Origin: Zhengitettix transpicula
Taxonomy: Eukaryota; Arthropoda; Insecta; Orthoptera; Tetrigidae
Length of the DNA: 64,000 bases
Reading direction: 5' to 3'
Assembly: GCA_037074705.1 (NCBI GenBank)
Contig: CM073590.1
Location: forward strand, 9,184,001 to 9,248,000
Positions 48,600-60,780 of the stretch are shown piece by piece. The notes below the pieces were generated by a model. The model did not search any database. It was not told the origin of the DNA and saw nothing but the letters and a program-made list of their open reading frames with translations. The stretch's first letter is position 1. Each line of letters opens with the position of its first letter. The position numbers and the translations under genes are program-made.

Positions 48600-49685
48600 A
48601 GAATTAATTATTAATTGCCTTTTAATTACTAAAATATATTGTAGTAATTGGTAATTAAGGCATTGTTCTAATTGAAAAGTTGAATTGTAGAGGACTCATT
48701 ATTGGTGGATATAGCGGACGCCGCAACAAACCGGCAATGCAAAAAAAAGTATTGTTGATCGGTCGAGAAGGTTTTACGAGACGAACGAACAGTTGGGCAG
48801 CGGACAGCAAGTAGAACACAGTAAAAGAACGAACAGTTGGGCAGCGGACAGCAAGTAGAACACAGTAAAAGAACGAACAGTTGGGCAGTAAACGGCGAGA
48901 TGTACAGATTAAAATTCTAATTCACGAAAACTTGAACAATCTTTGTCAGTCAGCAGTGAAAACTGAAAGGTCTAATGTAAAGAACGAGAAAGTGTTCCAG
49001 TAACCAGTACGCTGTTATATCAAAAATGCAGAAAATGAACTAGTCTTCAGTCAACAGACAAAACCAATGAGGTGCATTTTCAACAAAAATCCACGAGATC
49101 TACAAATCCAGGTTGCAGTAAATCATCGAGAATCGACAAATTTATTTTCAACCAACTAACAAACTACGCTAATTAGAGTCTGTGAGCATTTAGAGTCTGT
49201 GAGTACTTAGAATCAGTGATATCCCCAAAATTGTGCACGAAAAGTTAAAATGAGACCTGGGCTGCCGTAAGTAGAAAGAAAACTTTAAAATCATTGTAAA
49301 CAACGTTTAAAAGATAAATGTCAGATCGTTCTTTAATTATCGATAAAATGAGATCTTTAATTACTCAGATCATTCTTTATTTCTTGATAAAAATTGAAAT
49401 TGTTTAAATTCAATCTTTGCTATTATTTCTTCAGCAACAAATTTCGTTTATGTTCAGATGCATTGATTCCCATATAAAGCAAATGTAATTTTTGTGATTT
49501 TGATTATATAAACTCTGCCATTATCAAACCCAGTTCAAGACCCTGAGATCCCAAATATTTTGATATTTGAATACTTGTTTTAAAATTGTTAATAAATCTT
49601 GTTTAATAGTTTTCACGTAATAGTTCTTTTCATTTAAAAACGCCACATAATTCACATCTTGAATTATTGTAATAAAGATGCAAGC
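48600..49685 (+). mobile_element. Family B LTR-like repeat, copy with 44-bp tandem repeats
   Basis: It shares GTAATTGGTAATTAAGGC near the start, GTAAGTAGAAAGAAAACTTT with copy 2, and CCCAGTTCAAGACCCTGAGA (49,530 on). The promoter-proximal part contains 44-bp tandem repeats. No internal coding region is attached, consistent with a solo LTR. Confidence 0.5.
48783..48892 (+). repeat. 44-bp tandem repeat, about 2.5 units
   Basis: A 44-bp unit beginning GAACGAACAGTTGGGCAG repeats at 48,783 and 48,827 and starts a third time at 48,871. The first two units are identical. It lies within a family B copy. Confidence 0.95.
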
Positions 49686-49829
49686 TATGTATATAAATTA
49701 TTACAATATATAATAAATCGTTTAGCAGACATTTGTCTTTATTTAATAACAAGCAAAATAAATTACAAGGTAAACACGTGGATCTTATTCAAACTAGACT
49801 AGTTTTCTCTATAAGATTAATTTATTTAC

Positions 49830-50692
49830 CTCTACTTGAATTACAAATTTCTGTTACACTGACCACTTTAAAGAATTAAAATAATATATTAATGCCCATT
49901 GTAAACATTTCGAGAATTTAGACATCCATTCTTACATTATAATTCCACTTGAATATATTGCTTTTTGAAACAAGTCGTTATACCAAATAGTCAAATAACC
50001 AATAACACCGAAACAATATTTTTAGTTTTTCCGAGTTGTTACAGGGTGATCATAATTTAGTCTCGTTCACAATTTATTAGTTACCCATTAAATAATAGAG
50101 AACGCGGTGATTTAATATTTTTAGATCTAATTTTACATCTAATATAATAATAATTGTGTAAAAGCTTCAAGCGTAACCAACACATTAAATTACAAAATAA
50201 ATTATATTTTATTTACATTTAAATAAGAAAAATTGTTTAATAAAATGAATCTTTTTGATGTGTGTTACGTTAGACAGCGGATTGAATTACTACTGAAAAT
50301 AAGGGGGATATTTATGTACTATAATAAAAAATGAAGTCTATCGAGAAGGAAAAGTTGTGATCAAAGGTAACTTGATTTTTAAATTGTATATCACCATGTA
50401 GGAACAAGGAAAAACTAAAAATATTTTTCGGTGATAATTGTTATTTGACTATATGATATAACGACGTGTTTCAAAATTAATTTTATCACCCAATTCATTA
50501 TTCAATTTAATCAATTCTTCTTGTAGTGAAAATCAATATTGGTTGTTTTTCAAGTGGTTATGTAAGTATGGGTATCTAAACTCTCGAAATGTTTACAATA
50601 TGCATTAATACATACTTTTAATTCTTTAAAGTGGTCATTGTAACAGAAATTTGTAATTCAATTCGAGAAAAACTGTAAATATCCGGATTTGG
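49830..50692. mobile_element. Large foldback element with arms over 200 bp
   Basis: The left arm (about 49,835-50,080) and right arm (about 50,380-50,690) are inverted: AAATTTCTGTTACA, GACCACTTTAAAGAATTAAA, TTGTAAACATTTCGAGA and ATATTTTTAGTTTTTCC all recur reversed. The right arm has an extra 65-75 bp. The spacer (50,081-50,380) is AT-rich. No ORF of note. Confidence 0.88.
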
Positions 50693-51369
50693 TTAATTGG
50701 ACAGCGGTTGACGCTAACGCTGCAATAAACATGTCAGAAATTTAGAGAGGAAAATAAAGTTACTTGCGTATAAAGTATTACGGTTTATAAGCTAGCTGGA
50801 GAACGCTGTTTTACTTATCCTCATAGTAGTACATTAATATATTTGAACAGATGTATAATTATGTTAAATTTGTGGGTTTAGTATTAATATTTTTATACCT
50901 TCCAGTACGTGTTATTTTCATCGTCTAAAAATGATACATACCACTGAACAAACTAAAACTAATTTTATACCACAAAGGCCGGAAGTGTACACACAACTAG
51001 GTCATGATTCTCAAACATGTTTCGAGTGGCATCTGCTTTAAATTTAATTTGTTTGAAAATGAAGCAGTTCATAAAAGCGTATCGGTGAAGTCTCTAGGCT
51101 GAATACCAACGACGCGCGTGAGCTGCATGAGCATCGCGCAGAACCAGAATCACGGATTGTGGTCAGCACGATATACGTACAGTTCCTTTTATAAGTTTTT
51201 AGTCTATAATGACTGCCTTCTAGACTCACCAAAATTATTAACAGATATTAATTCGTTATTATCCCGGAAGAACCACGGAACAACTGTAAATATTTCAAGA
51301 GATTGGAGGTTTAAATTATCTAATATAAATTGTCAGTTTTTAAAGTATACTAATTAGATAAATAAATAG
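50693..51369. other. AT-rich intronic DNA, nothing recognised
   Basis: Two overlapping ORFs of 62-79 codons on opposite strands look like chance. Confidence 0.55.
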
Positions 51370-51530
51370 ACAAACTGACTATCGAGTTCGTCACCTGGTT
51401 TGTGTGGTATGTCGCTCTTCGGCTCTTACGTTTTTTTAATCACCAGACGAAAGCAACAAGGTTTGCAGGAACGTTGTGTGGTATTTAATTTAGCATTTAT
51501 TTTTATCTATCTAAAGTTATATTGTTTCAA
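51370..51530 (+). mobile_element. Half of a foldback element (right arm plus part of the loop)
   Basis: GAGTTCGTCACCTGG and GGCTCTTACG match the loop of the 12.6-kb element. ACCAGACGAAAGCAACAAGG...AACGTTGTGTGGTATTTA matches its right arm. The left arm is absent. Confidence 0.7.
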
Positions 51531-51737
51531 CCTAGAAAAATTTCTTATAAGAACATCAGCATTAACATAACTAAAAAGTTTAACGAAAAAATATCTGAAA
51601 ATTTATAATATAATTTAATAAATATACGGCCTGGATCAAAAAATTATTTTTTAACAAAAAAAAATTAAAATGCTACAAGCCAGGAGAACCTTGCTTTAAA
51701 ATTTGATGCATGAGCGATATACAATATTATTAAAAAC

Positions 51738-51790
51738 TATCCAACCTGAAGACGTCCTAAAAGAGGAAGAAACATCGATTAATTAATTTT
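51738..51790 (+). ncRNA. Hammerhead-ribozyme-like motif, decayed
   Basis: CUGAAGA (51,746-51,752), GUCC...GGA stem, GAAACAU (51,769-51,775), C. Confidence 0.28.
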
Positions 51791-52929
51791 TGTTACTAAA
51801 CATTATAATAGTTTCCTCAAGGCTGTATATTTATTTATATGTATAACAAAAAGTATGTAACTTCGCACCTTCAAGGGTCGTATAAAATTTATGGCCATAC
51901 ATTACAATTTAGTCTTATTCCACAATTCTGTAACGTTTCTTCTAGAGCTTCGTTATGTAACACAGTGTTATATTTTCGTAAACCAAGAACATTTTTCTTG
52001 AACCAAAAATCGGGCGATTTATTCACCTACTTGTTCTTTTTCAATTGAATTGAATTTGACTGTTCTATTTTTTCCGTGTATAAGTACTTACCTGTTCCGT
52101 ACTTTATTAAGTATTTTAATGTCTATCACATATTATGAACGCTGAAATGTCTTAAACGTGTTAATAACTTGTATATCTCTGAAGAAAATAATTACCGGAA
52201 GTGTGAATACATAAGCATGGATATAATTCCATCTGGACCTACGTATTTTCGCCTCATTTTTAGAAGATAGTTGTCTATCCTCCATCATATTGATTGTTTG
52301 CAATCAATCAAAATATCTGCCACTTGCTCACGCCTAGTTGTTATTGTACGGTGGAGACCTTATCACATTTACTCAACTTACTTTACAATTGTATAAGGGG
52401 AAGTCGTAACGGCTGTTATATTCAATGCTACGAAAATAAATTAATATAAATTTGATTTCACCTTAGCACCAAAACGTAACATGCTTGTTATGTATTACTT
52501 ATCACAAAGCATTACATATAAGATGGAAATGAGTGTTTTATACAAAATTTTCGTAGCATTCCGGTATTTCAATCTAACCCCAGATCCTGACATTAAATTC
52601 ACCGTATTCACAGAACTCACTTCTCTCAAGAAACACGTTTTTGTCAGAGTCATAATAATTCAAGAATAAAATACTCAATATCATACATTTATATATGCGC
52701 TGACATTTTACGAACTCGCTGGCTTAGTTTACGGGAGACAATATCTTTGATGTACGTTCGTGTGACATGGAGGAAATAAGGCAATCTTTATCCAGCTCTA
52801 TGCGTGAATTCTTTGGTTTTTTATGTTGATTTCACTACCAGTTTTACTGCCGCATCATTCAAGTGATAAATTTCGTATGTGTTCGAAGAGAGTCAGTCGT
52901 AGAATTCATGCCAGGCGGGGTAACGTTAT
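51791..52929. other. AT-rich intronic DNA, nothing recognised
   Basis: Short ORFs without features. Confidence 0.55.
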
Positions 52930-52977
52930 TATCTTTTGAATAAAGCATTATCGGGTTTCCAACCGGGTTAAATATTT

Positions 52978-53030
52978 ATTAACAAACAACGTTTCGGTGA
53001 CCGGCTCTGTCAGCTTCGTCATGGGATTCA
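52978..53030 (-). ncRNA. Hammerhead-ribozyme-like motif in a foldback arm
   Basis: The minus strand has AUGACGA, a UGAC/GUCA hairpin, then CGAAACGUU. The first core C is replaced by A. Confidence 0.32.
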
Positions 53031-53077
53031 ATTAATTTAAACGTATAAACGCAAATAATAGTAATACAAGCAGCCAC

Positions 53078-53130
53078 AATCCACCTACCGAAGATGGAAT
53101 ACCACGCCACCGAAACGTTGTATACTAATA
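53078..53130 (+). ncRNA. Hammerhead-ribozyme-like motif in a foldback arm
   Basis: CCGAAGA (53,088-53,094), UGG...CCA hairpin, GAAACGU (53,112-53,118), U, GUAUAC. UAC before the core pairs with GUA after it. Confidence 0.33.
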
Positions 53131-53165
53131 ATGCTTTATTCCTAATTTACACCGGGTTGGTTCTA

Positions 53166-53753
53166 GCTTTCTTTTTTTGTTATCTTTTTTTTATATATAT
53201 TTCTGGCATTAATGGTTGTTTAAAACTAAGACACTTTTTATAAATAAGTTTTAATAAGAATATTAACCTATTACAAATATTACTTCAATTAAATGTAACC
53301 CTGGCTGTCTGTGTCTGTGAAAGCTTTATCTCTATAAATTCTTGAATGAAATATTTTCCTGCTATGCGTATTTTATTAGATATTTATAGGTCGAGATAGC
53401 AGCGGACGCGAATGGAGCATATTGAGGGATGTGAGGGGATGTATAGCGAAAATAAACATACGCGACAATTATCTAATGCGGTCAAGCTCTAATCGCAAAC
53501 TGATTAAAATTGGCTATGCACGGAGACGGGGATAGCACCTGTGAAGAAGGTCACTAAACTATGGCGCCAATAAATGCGCCGTGGGATATAGGGTTGCCTC
53601 CAGTTAAGAAACACCCTATATATATTATAATATAATTTTTAACCTTTATTTAATATTTAAAGAGATTTAAATTTAATTTATTTTACAATTTAAACAAAAT
53701 ATATCACAATTAGAATATAAATTAAAATGTCATGATGGATATTTATCCAAATT
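53166..53753. other. Intronic DNA, nothing recognised
   Basis: GTGAAAGCTTTATC...ATATTCTTGA recurs near 53,318 and 53,863, a short diverged repeat around the tRNA-like unit. Confidence 0.5.
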
Positions 53754-53840
53754 GTCGACCGGACGAGGAATATAATCTGGAAGAGCGTCCGCCCTGTAAG
53801 TGGGATTCGATTCCTGGTCCGGTCGACATTTTTCCCTCCA
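53754..53840 (+). mobile_element. tRNA-like SINE unit (family D), best copy
   Basis: GTCGACCGGAC...GTCCGGTCGAC closes a tRNA-like fold by an 11-bp acceptor-type helix. Inside lie ATCTGGAAGAGCG (A-box-like) and GGATTCGATTCC (B-box-like), followed by ATTTTTCCCTCCA. The same tail follows the 63.9-kb unit. Confidence 0.65.
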
Positions 53841-56800
53841 GGTACTTACGGCTTGTAGCTTGTGAAAGCTTTATCACTATATATTCTTGACGTAAAATAT
53901 AAACTAAATACGTGTATTGTTATTTACCGAAACACAGTACAATACCACTTGTAGATCTGGCAGGTTGGTATACTTCTTACGTGGGATTGGCCGAACTCTA
54001 CAATGCCTCGTATTTCATGGCAAAAATGGTAACCCAGCTGGCCTATAGGTTCACGTCGGCAGGACAGTGCAAACGTTTCTCTAATTTATCAAAAACTAAC
54101 TTCGCCAAAATGAATTTCTAAAATCTAAGTTCTTCATTAATTACTCAAAAATCACTAACTCCTCCGAACACCAACTTATAACATCTTAAAACCAAAATAT
54201 AATTAAGTCTCCATAACCAACTTACGCATAACCTCCCCAAATCTCACCAAGATCTACTTGCTCTGCAAGTTCCCTTTACACCACATTTTACCGAAATTTC
54301 TCCCATTGGGTCTTGGATTCTGCTGTTTTTTTTACCCAATAGGAATCATATGTGCCCCCACAAATCTCTTTATTTTAATTAGTCACTCTCTCTACGAGTT
54401 GCAAACAACAAAATTCATGGCTAATACACATCCACGCTGCTGCCAATCTAGTAGAGAGTTTTGTCGGAACGTGCTAAAATCTTGTTTCCAAAGATTAGCC
54501 TGTCCAGACATTCACAATATTTTAATCTGCACAAAGGGATGATGCACAGGATTTGTTTTCGTTTCTGTGAGTAACTGGAAAGCGAGCATTGACCCCAGAG
54601 TCAAACCGAGAATATTAATTGCTCATGACATTTTCTTTCGGATAATAAATTAAATTACATAAACAATAAAATAAAATAACTACCATTCATTTATCCCGAT
54701 TTGGTAGACTACACATACATCTAAAACGGTTTGGCAACTTATTTTGAGTTTATTAGGATTTTATCTCGATTCAATTTTCAAATAACCTTTCGGTTATAGC
54801 TCTTCCACATTGAAATTGTTTTTATTTTAATTCTGCTTGTCTACACTTCATTTTCATTAACTGCTAATTGATTGTTCCCTAGACTTACGATGTTTTCATT
54901 TCTTACTAATAATCTAATATTTTCATTCACTCTTTTAATTGCAAATATTCGCCTCCTAACTTGATTTATTTCAAAACATACTGTAATTAGACACATTGAA
55001 ATCCAGCAGCAACTGGGCAGTATAAATGCAATTCATGTTGAAAGCCTCAAATACGGTTTAATTTATAGTCTGTTTTAAATGGCATGTCTTCTTGGAGGGG
55101 ACCATTGATGCGACGAACGACTGATACAGCTCACTGAAAATTGTAGAATAACACATCTATTGTTCGGCTACGCTGCTTTATTCAAGCATTGTGATTGGTT
55201 GATTCAAGGTAACACCTCTCGTGAGAACTTACCTCCGTCGGTCTTATAATTTATAACACACTATAGTTTAACTCTACATTTAGTTATACACCGAAGCATT
55301 TAATTAATATCTTTTGGATTTCCATAGTTCTATTTAAGCTATTAAATATATTTTTTAGAAGTAGCCTGTAATAAATCAAATAGTTTGGATGTCAATTTTG
55401 TTAAAAAGTGTTCAGACTGAAGTGGTTTAAAATGTTTTGGGACATATCTGTAGAAATAATTAAACTGTGAAATTACTGAGTAACCGTGAATATGAGAAAA
55501 ATATATCATCTTTATGGGCGTTGCAACGTTGTGAAAAAATCTAGACGAGGAATTATATAAAGACAAATATTCCAGAGATGTACTTCTTTCATAATGGCGT
55601 CAAGAGGCTAGTATCACTTAAGTATATTGTAACCAATTAGACGAGTATTTGATTTGTTTTTAGTATTTTATGTATAGACCTGTTCCATCTGTCATGCAGA
55701 AACGTGAATTATGATGGTTCATCATATATGTATTGTGTAGTTTCATTTCAATCTTGTTATTAACCTTCAATTCACTTTACATCACGTCAAGAGATTTTAT
55801 TGAAATTGTGTGTTCTCACGAAATTGAATTAAAATTAGAACCTAAAAATACAATAAACCAATTCTACCTATTTCTTTTCATTTTGGACGTCGTCTTTAAA
55901 TATTGTTAGTTATATATGCTGTATTTCATCGAGTAGGTACACTATAACATTTGGTTAAGTGTCACAGGTAAAATTACCAAACTGGGGCAAATATTGGAGC
56001 CACATTTCGAAAATGGCCATACTGCAAATTCCCTGGTGATTAGTCACAGTAAGCTACCAACAGATATCGTCAATGTTAGCAATGCACAAACACCAATAAA
56101 CCATTGAGGATTGGAACGCCCTCAATCAGCGCATGTCAATCATTTGTACGAAGCATTTAATCCTCGTTGTCTCTGAAATTGATGCACCCAAATTATGAAA
56201 TATAATTCACATACAAAATTTCCCAAATCAGGTGCGTAGTTTGAAACTGCAGTTCGTTTGTATGCTAAACTCAGTTATTGTGTGTGTGTATTAAATACAG
56301 ATACTTACAAACATTTTTCGTCGCATGCCAAATATTGTAATTTGAAAACACGAGCTTTATTTAGAATCACCATAGCGCACATCTTCTGTATAATCAAAAA
56401 TATCAAACCATACATAGAACGTCAAAGATATAATATAGGTGTGTTTTTTAATCATTTTACAATAACGGTCAATTATAGAATTGTGTTTTTTACAAAACTC
56501 ATTTCTAAATTTTTATTTTGAAGTTCGCCGACAACGGTGTTGATACATTTGGTAAAGATATTATCAGCCATTCCGTTGTCTATATAGCAGAAATTATGAG
56601 AGAATGGAAGATGAAATAAAGAATTTAACGTTACCAACAGTCTTCATGAGAAGAAAAGTTGGAGAGCCAGGGCTGGGCACACGAACCATTCTGTTTATTC
56701 CTGAGAGTCTGCTACCCGAACATTTTAATTATATTTTTATAAACATGAGTTACATTTGAATCACTGAGTATAATTACTCTGAAAGGTGTGATTTACGTGT

Positions 56801-57864
56801 CGTTAAATTACTAAGCAATTTTCAGTGAAATAAAATCTAAATATATATTTACGTTATTAAACCATCATAAATACAATCACTATGCAGTTTCACTAAATCT
56901 AAAATAACTTTTGAACACTTTCAAATGTAGCACGCCCATTTGGAGTGTTCAGGAACGAATTTTGAACTATTTTTCAAAGCCTGGTGTGGTGACAAACAAA
57001 AGCGTTGAATACATGAATTACGAGTTTGGGAGATTTGCAGTGCGGATTACTAGTTAATATGACGTTCGAATATTTAAATGACCATATAGGTTTATAATGC
57101 TAATAACAATTAAGCTGCTGTATATGATCTCATTGTTCACAAATATGCAAATTGCCCTAAATTTGAAATTATATTATCTGTGTAATGTTCTCAATATGAT
57201 TTATTAGAAAATTTAATTTAGGAATAATTATACGCCATACTTAAAATAAATTATGCAATGTCGCGTTTTTTTTGCAGGTTCTATCACACATGCTAAATAT
57301 TAATTATAATGAGCAAATATTTTTATCGTGAGTCATTGTTCTGTACTATATATTTTCACATATAACAGTTTAATAATTTAAATGGAATGTGATCAGATAT
57401 AGTGACACTTGAAGTTAAGCCAAGTTCCACTTGCACCTGTGAAGAAGCAACCAAGACAATAATGGCCGTGCTTATGCAGAACTAAGTGGCTACATCACTT
57501 AATGTGTCTTTTTAACAGACAACCAATTCACAGCTCACGAATTGTGTTAGAATCATGATGGTAATATTTAATTTTAACTTTTTATCAAAACCCTTCTTTG
57601 GACCGTCAAAATTTCTAATATTTCAAATATAATAAAATCAACTACAGGAAAACGATTGCTCTATTTTCTTATCTTTTATATTTTCATTTTTCTCAAAGAA
57701 TTTTAGAATGAAAGCTAATAACTATGTCACTACATTAATAACAACAAAGTAATGACGTCTCAATACCAAGTCTCCCATGTGCTGAGCAATGGTAAAATTA
57801 CATCAGTTTCAGCTATTTTGCAAATAAACCGAGCAATGGAGAACACAGGTTTTCCCGACGTAAA
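53841..57864. other. AT-rich intronic DNA, nothing recognised
   Basis: ORFs of up to 94 codons without features. The 54.1-54.3 kb part is C-rich on + and may be old retroelement sequence. Confidence 0.5.
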
Positions 57865-58030
57865 TCCTGGATGAAGAGTTCTCGGGTTTCCAGTCGGGTG
57901 ATGTAGTTTGTTGTCCACAACGTTTCTATGGCTGACACCGCCAGGTGAAGAAGACGGCGGTATCAAGCACAGAAACGTAGTGAACAACAAACTACATCAC
58001 CCGACTGGAAACCAGAGAACTCTTCATACA
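57865..58030. mobile_element. Short, nearly perfect foldback
   Basis: The arms GAAGAGTTCTCGGGTTTCCA...GTCGGGTGATGTAGTTTGTT (57,871-57,926) and their complement (57,970-58,028) are almost perfectly inverted over more than 50 bp, with a loop of about 45 bp. The high arm identity suggests recent origin or conversion. Confidence 0.9.
57910..57990. ncRNA. Facing GAAACGU motifs at the centre of a foldback
   Basis: GAAACGU occurs on the minus strand (57,920-57,926, then U) and on the plus strand (57,972-57,978, then A). Upstream cores are changed (GUGAAGA and CUGGCGG), so these are probably inactive relatives. Confidence 0.25.
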
Positions 58031-58599
58031 AACTGAGAAATGTTTAGAGAAAAGCTTGCTACTTGGTGAAGTTTGGTCTTATTTTCGATACCAGATAACT
58101 TGAGGAAGATAGTGTCTACTATACAAGGACCCAAAGACAAATATAAACAACATAGACTGGACAAGTCGCCGCCAAATTTGAAGCAAATTGAAAACTCAGC
58201 CGCCATGTTTTATACTGTCTGGTGGGCGTTCCCCATCGTCTGCTAGCCTTGAACTCTGTCGCACAAATGACCTAAAACTAAATCTCTAAGGGCAATATAT
58301 TTTAAGGGTTAAGTAAATATAACAAATTTAAGGCATAAAAAAATTTATTGACCTTTAAATAATATCAGTTTTGTATACAATTGCCTAATATTGCGTCCTC
58401 TTTCATCCATTGCTTTTTCTTTACACATATAACGAATTCTGAAATTAAAGTCATGTTTTAATAAATCCTTTATTAAAATTGAGTAGTGAGTTTCCTCACC
58501 AAATTAGGCCGAATCTATTAAATGGTCGAATTCACAAAATAAAATTTGTTTATGTCCCAACATCCGGAATACCCCCACATATAATTTTAATAGAAAATT
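58031..58599. other. Intronic DNA between a foldback and the P-element relic
   Basis: It may include the 3' non-coding end of the P-like element, but no terminal repeats were found. Confidence 0.5.
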
Positions 58600-59420
58600 C
58601 TTCTTTCATATTTGTGTTTCGTTATTCCTCAATACTTTTTCAGCAAGTGTAAATAATTTCACAACGTCTTTAGACGGGTTGATTAGCTTGTCTTTAAAGT
58701 CCTTTATCTTAATCAATCCAGTTTTTCTTTGAGAGCGAGGAGCAAGGAGAACCTCTAAACAACCTAAACACTTTAGTTTTTTTACCACCATCCTTACAAC
58801 ACTTTCTGAAATATATTCTACCACTTTTTCTGAATATAATGTTAATCTCTCATATTCAGGGATATAAACATGATCAAAATTGTGATCTGTAAAAGATTTA
58901 AAATTATTTTGGCACTTTTGGATGGTTCTATCTGCGTAATCAAAGATTTCCTACATGCTGCTCTGAACTGTAATGCATTTGGATTATTTCGATTTCCCCC
59001 ACATCTTCGTATGCAAGAAAAGAAGAGTTCTAAATGGTCCTGGCTCATTCTCCTGCTTAATATAACTGGAGAATCGTTCCACACACAATTCTCTGCCAGT
59101 TGCCTCAAACTGAGAAGATCTAAAACAATCCCACACACACACCCATCTTCCTCCCTGACTAAACTCCCATCGTACAGCTTTAAATTCATAAAATACTGTA
59201 CAGATCTTTCTATTGTGCTGCATATTGTCGCTCTATTACCTCTAAACACAGGAGTTTTTGTACCCTTGTTCATAACATTGCACGAATTCAACAAATCAAA
59301 TGCTTTATCTGCCATTTTCATGAACTTACAAATTCAGACAAACCCAAGTCTCTACAAAAAATCATGGCATCTGCTACATAATTGCTTAGTGCCAATGCTA
59401 CCTTCATTTTCTGTGCCTCC
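58600..59420 (-). pseudogene. P-element/THAP9-type transposase, C-terminal relic
   Basis: The minus strand encodes KVALALSNYVADAMIFCRDL (59,410 down) and, after a frame change, KMADKAFDLLNSCNV, then RRMSQDHLELFFSCIRRCGG with NPNALQFRAACR, the conserved C-terminal block of P-element and THAP9 transposases. A third segment (58,824 down to 58,606) has VEYISESVVRMVVKKLKCLG followed by a conserved cysteine, the usual tail of the family. At least two frameshifts are present, and the THAP domain and most of the catalytic core are missing. The 159-codon middle segment is still open. Confidence 0.82.
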
Positions 59421-59545
59421 TACTGAATGTGTAGCCTCGTCATTCTATTTGCTACATGTAACCGTTCCTAGCCTAGAGCGACACAACAGCACCTCCAAAG
59501 CTTTTTTTTTGTCAAATGACGAGTGCAGTTAGTCGCTCTAGGCTC

Positions 59546-59600
59546 TTCTTAGCACCTGAAGAAAGGACAAGGATCCCAGAAACATTGTGCAGTATTTATA
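59546..59600 (+). ncRNA. Hammerhead-ribozyme-like motif with a compensatory stem I change
   Basis: GCAC precedes CUGAAGA (59,556-59,562) and GUGC follows GAAACAUU (59,579 on). Relative to the 19.8-kb copy (ACAC/GUGU), an A-U pair has become G-C. ACAU instead of ACGU would weaken dimer pairing. Confidence 0.38.
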
Positions 59601-59999
59601 TTATCACTTATTTTGTCTGTATTTGGCTATCTTTCTTTTTATTATTATTATGCTGATACTTACTTAAAATACGGTACTTCATGTGTTTTCGAACTACGAT
59701 TATTACAATTGTAGGCTGAACACACGCTTAGCATGATTTATAATAACAAACAATTTATTTTAACACAAAAACTTCAAAACTTTCACCATCAGTAGCATAA
59801 CACAAATCGGGTTTTAGGTGAAGTGGACCGACTAAAAAATGGCGGCCAGTGTTGTTTGTTGCTGCCACCCAGGGCGCTGTAACGCTGATATAGCCACTCT
59901 ATTATGTTTATATATCTCTTTGCAAGGACCTGAGTTTTTATCAGGACCAGCGGCACTCTTCAGCATAGCATATGAAGTGGAAATTTTTTTATTATTATT

Positions 60000-60780
60000 T
60001 TGATGAGGAATTGAAGGGTGCAGACATTCTAATTTTTTTAACATCATTTGGATTTGGGAGGTGATTGGAACAATTTTTTGGAGCGTGTAAATGTAATCCA
60101 AGCGGCATTTTACTGTTTAAGCTTCGATTTTGAGCCAGATATGGGATAGGGTGGTTGTAGTATGACGGGAAATTGGAGAGGTGCATGCCTTGGCATTTTT
60201 GTTTTATGTTATGGAGGATGATTTCCGGGGAAAAGTATATTTAAATTTAGTTTTCCGTTCAATGGTACAAGGTGTGTGGACTTTTGGAAAGTTGCTCTTT
60301 ATGTATCTGTGGCCGTAGTATGTACGGACGTTGCTGGACAGGGAGTAATTAAGACGTCTGTGGTGTTAGAATAGGTTGATGGATGGGTATAGGAAGTGAA
60401 GGGAAAGAAAGAAACGGAGGATTCATCTTTCCAGGTCTCTTAGTTATTGAAGGTGACGTTGTTGGAAGAAAGTAGAAACGATGCGGCAATAATCTATTAC
60501 AGGGCGTATGAAGGTTTTGTACTTATGGATTTTATGATTACAGGAGCCTGTTCCGAAGCGTAAGCATTTGATAAGTTTAAATCTTTGGGTAAAGCGTTTT
60601 CAAAGTAGTTGGAAATTTGGGAAAACCCGAGGGTTTGGTTTAGGTGAATCCCGAAGTAGGTGGCTGAATGGGAGATTACTGTGTTCCAGATACCTATAGG
60701 GATGGGACGAGGTAATTTGAGATCGTGCTTGGAATTCGAACGGTGAAGTTTCCTGCTTCAGGTAGTGCTATGAGTACCTA
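60000..60780 (-). pseudogene. Jockey-like non-LTR retrotransposon thumb/C-terminal fragment
   Basis: Minus-strand translation contains GIWNTVISHSATYFGIHLNQ (RT thumb region) near 60.70 kb, YKTFIRPVIDYC near 60.52 kb, LRDLER near 60.44 kb, and NVRTYYGHRYIKSNFPKVHT near 60.30 kb, all in the correct order but in shifting frames. The DNA shows the same strand bias as the 33.2-34.9 kb element (C-rich on its sense strand, so G-rich here on +). It is a second, more decayed copy, possibly of the same clade. Confidence 0.72.

Larger units (their letters stand above)
52930..53165. mobile_element. Foldback element with facing hammerhead-like motifs
   Basis: GAATAAAGCATTAT...AACAACGTTTCGGTG (52,938-52,999) is answered by CACCGAAACGTTGTATAC...AATGCTTTATTC (53,108-53,142), with CCGGGTT at both outer edges. 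The loop is about 110 bp. Confidence 0.75.

Noticed and set aside
55960..55975. CACAGGTAAAA as a possible donor of an alternative half-Ig exon
   Set aside because: Upstream sequence has no Ig-like residues (no B-strand Cys or P.Y ending) and contains stops.
58870..59532. A 220-codon plus-strand ORF, the longest in the window
   Set aside because: It is antisense to the P-element/THAP9-type transposase relic, whose conserved motifs are on the minus strand.
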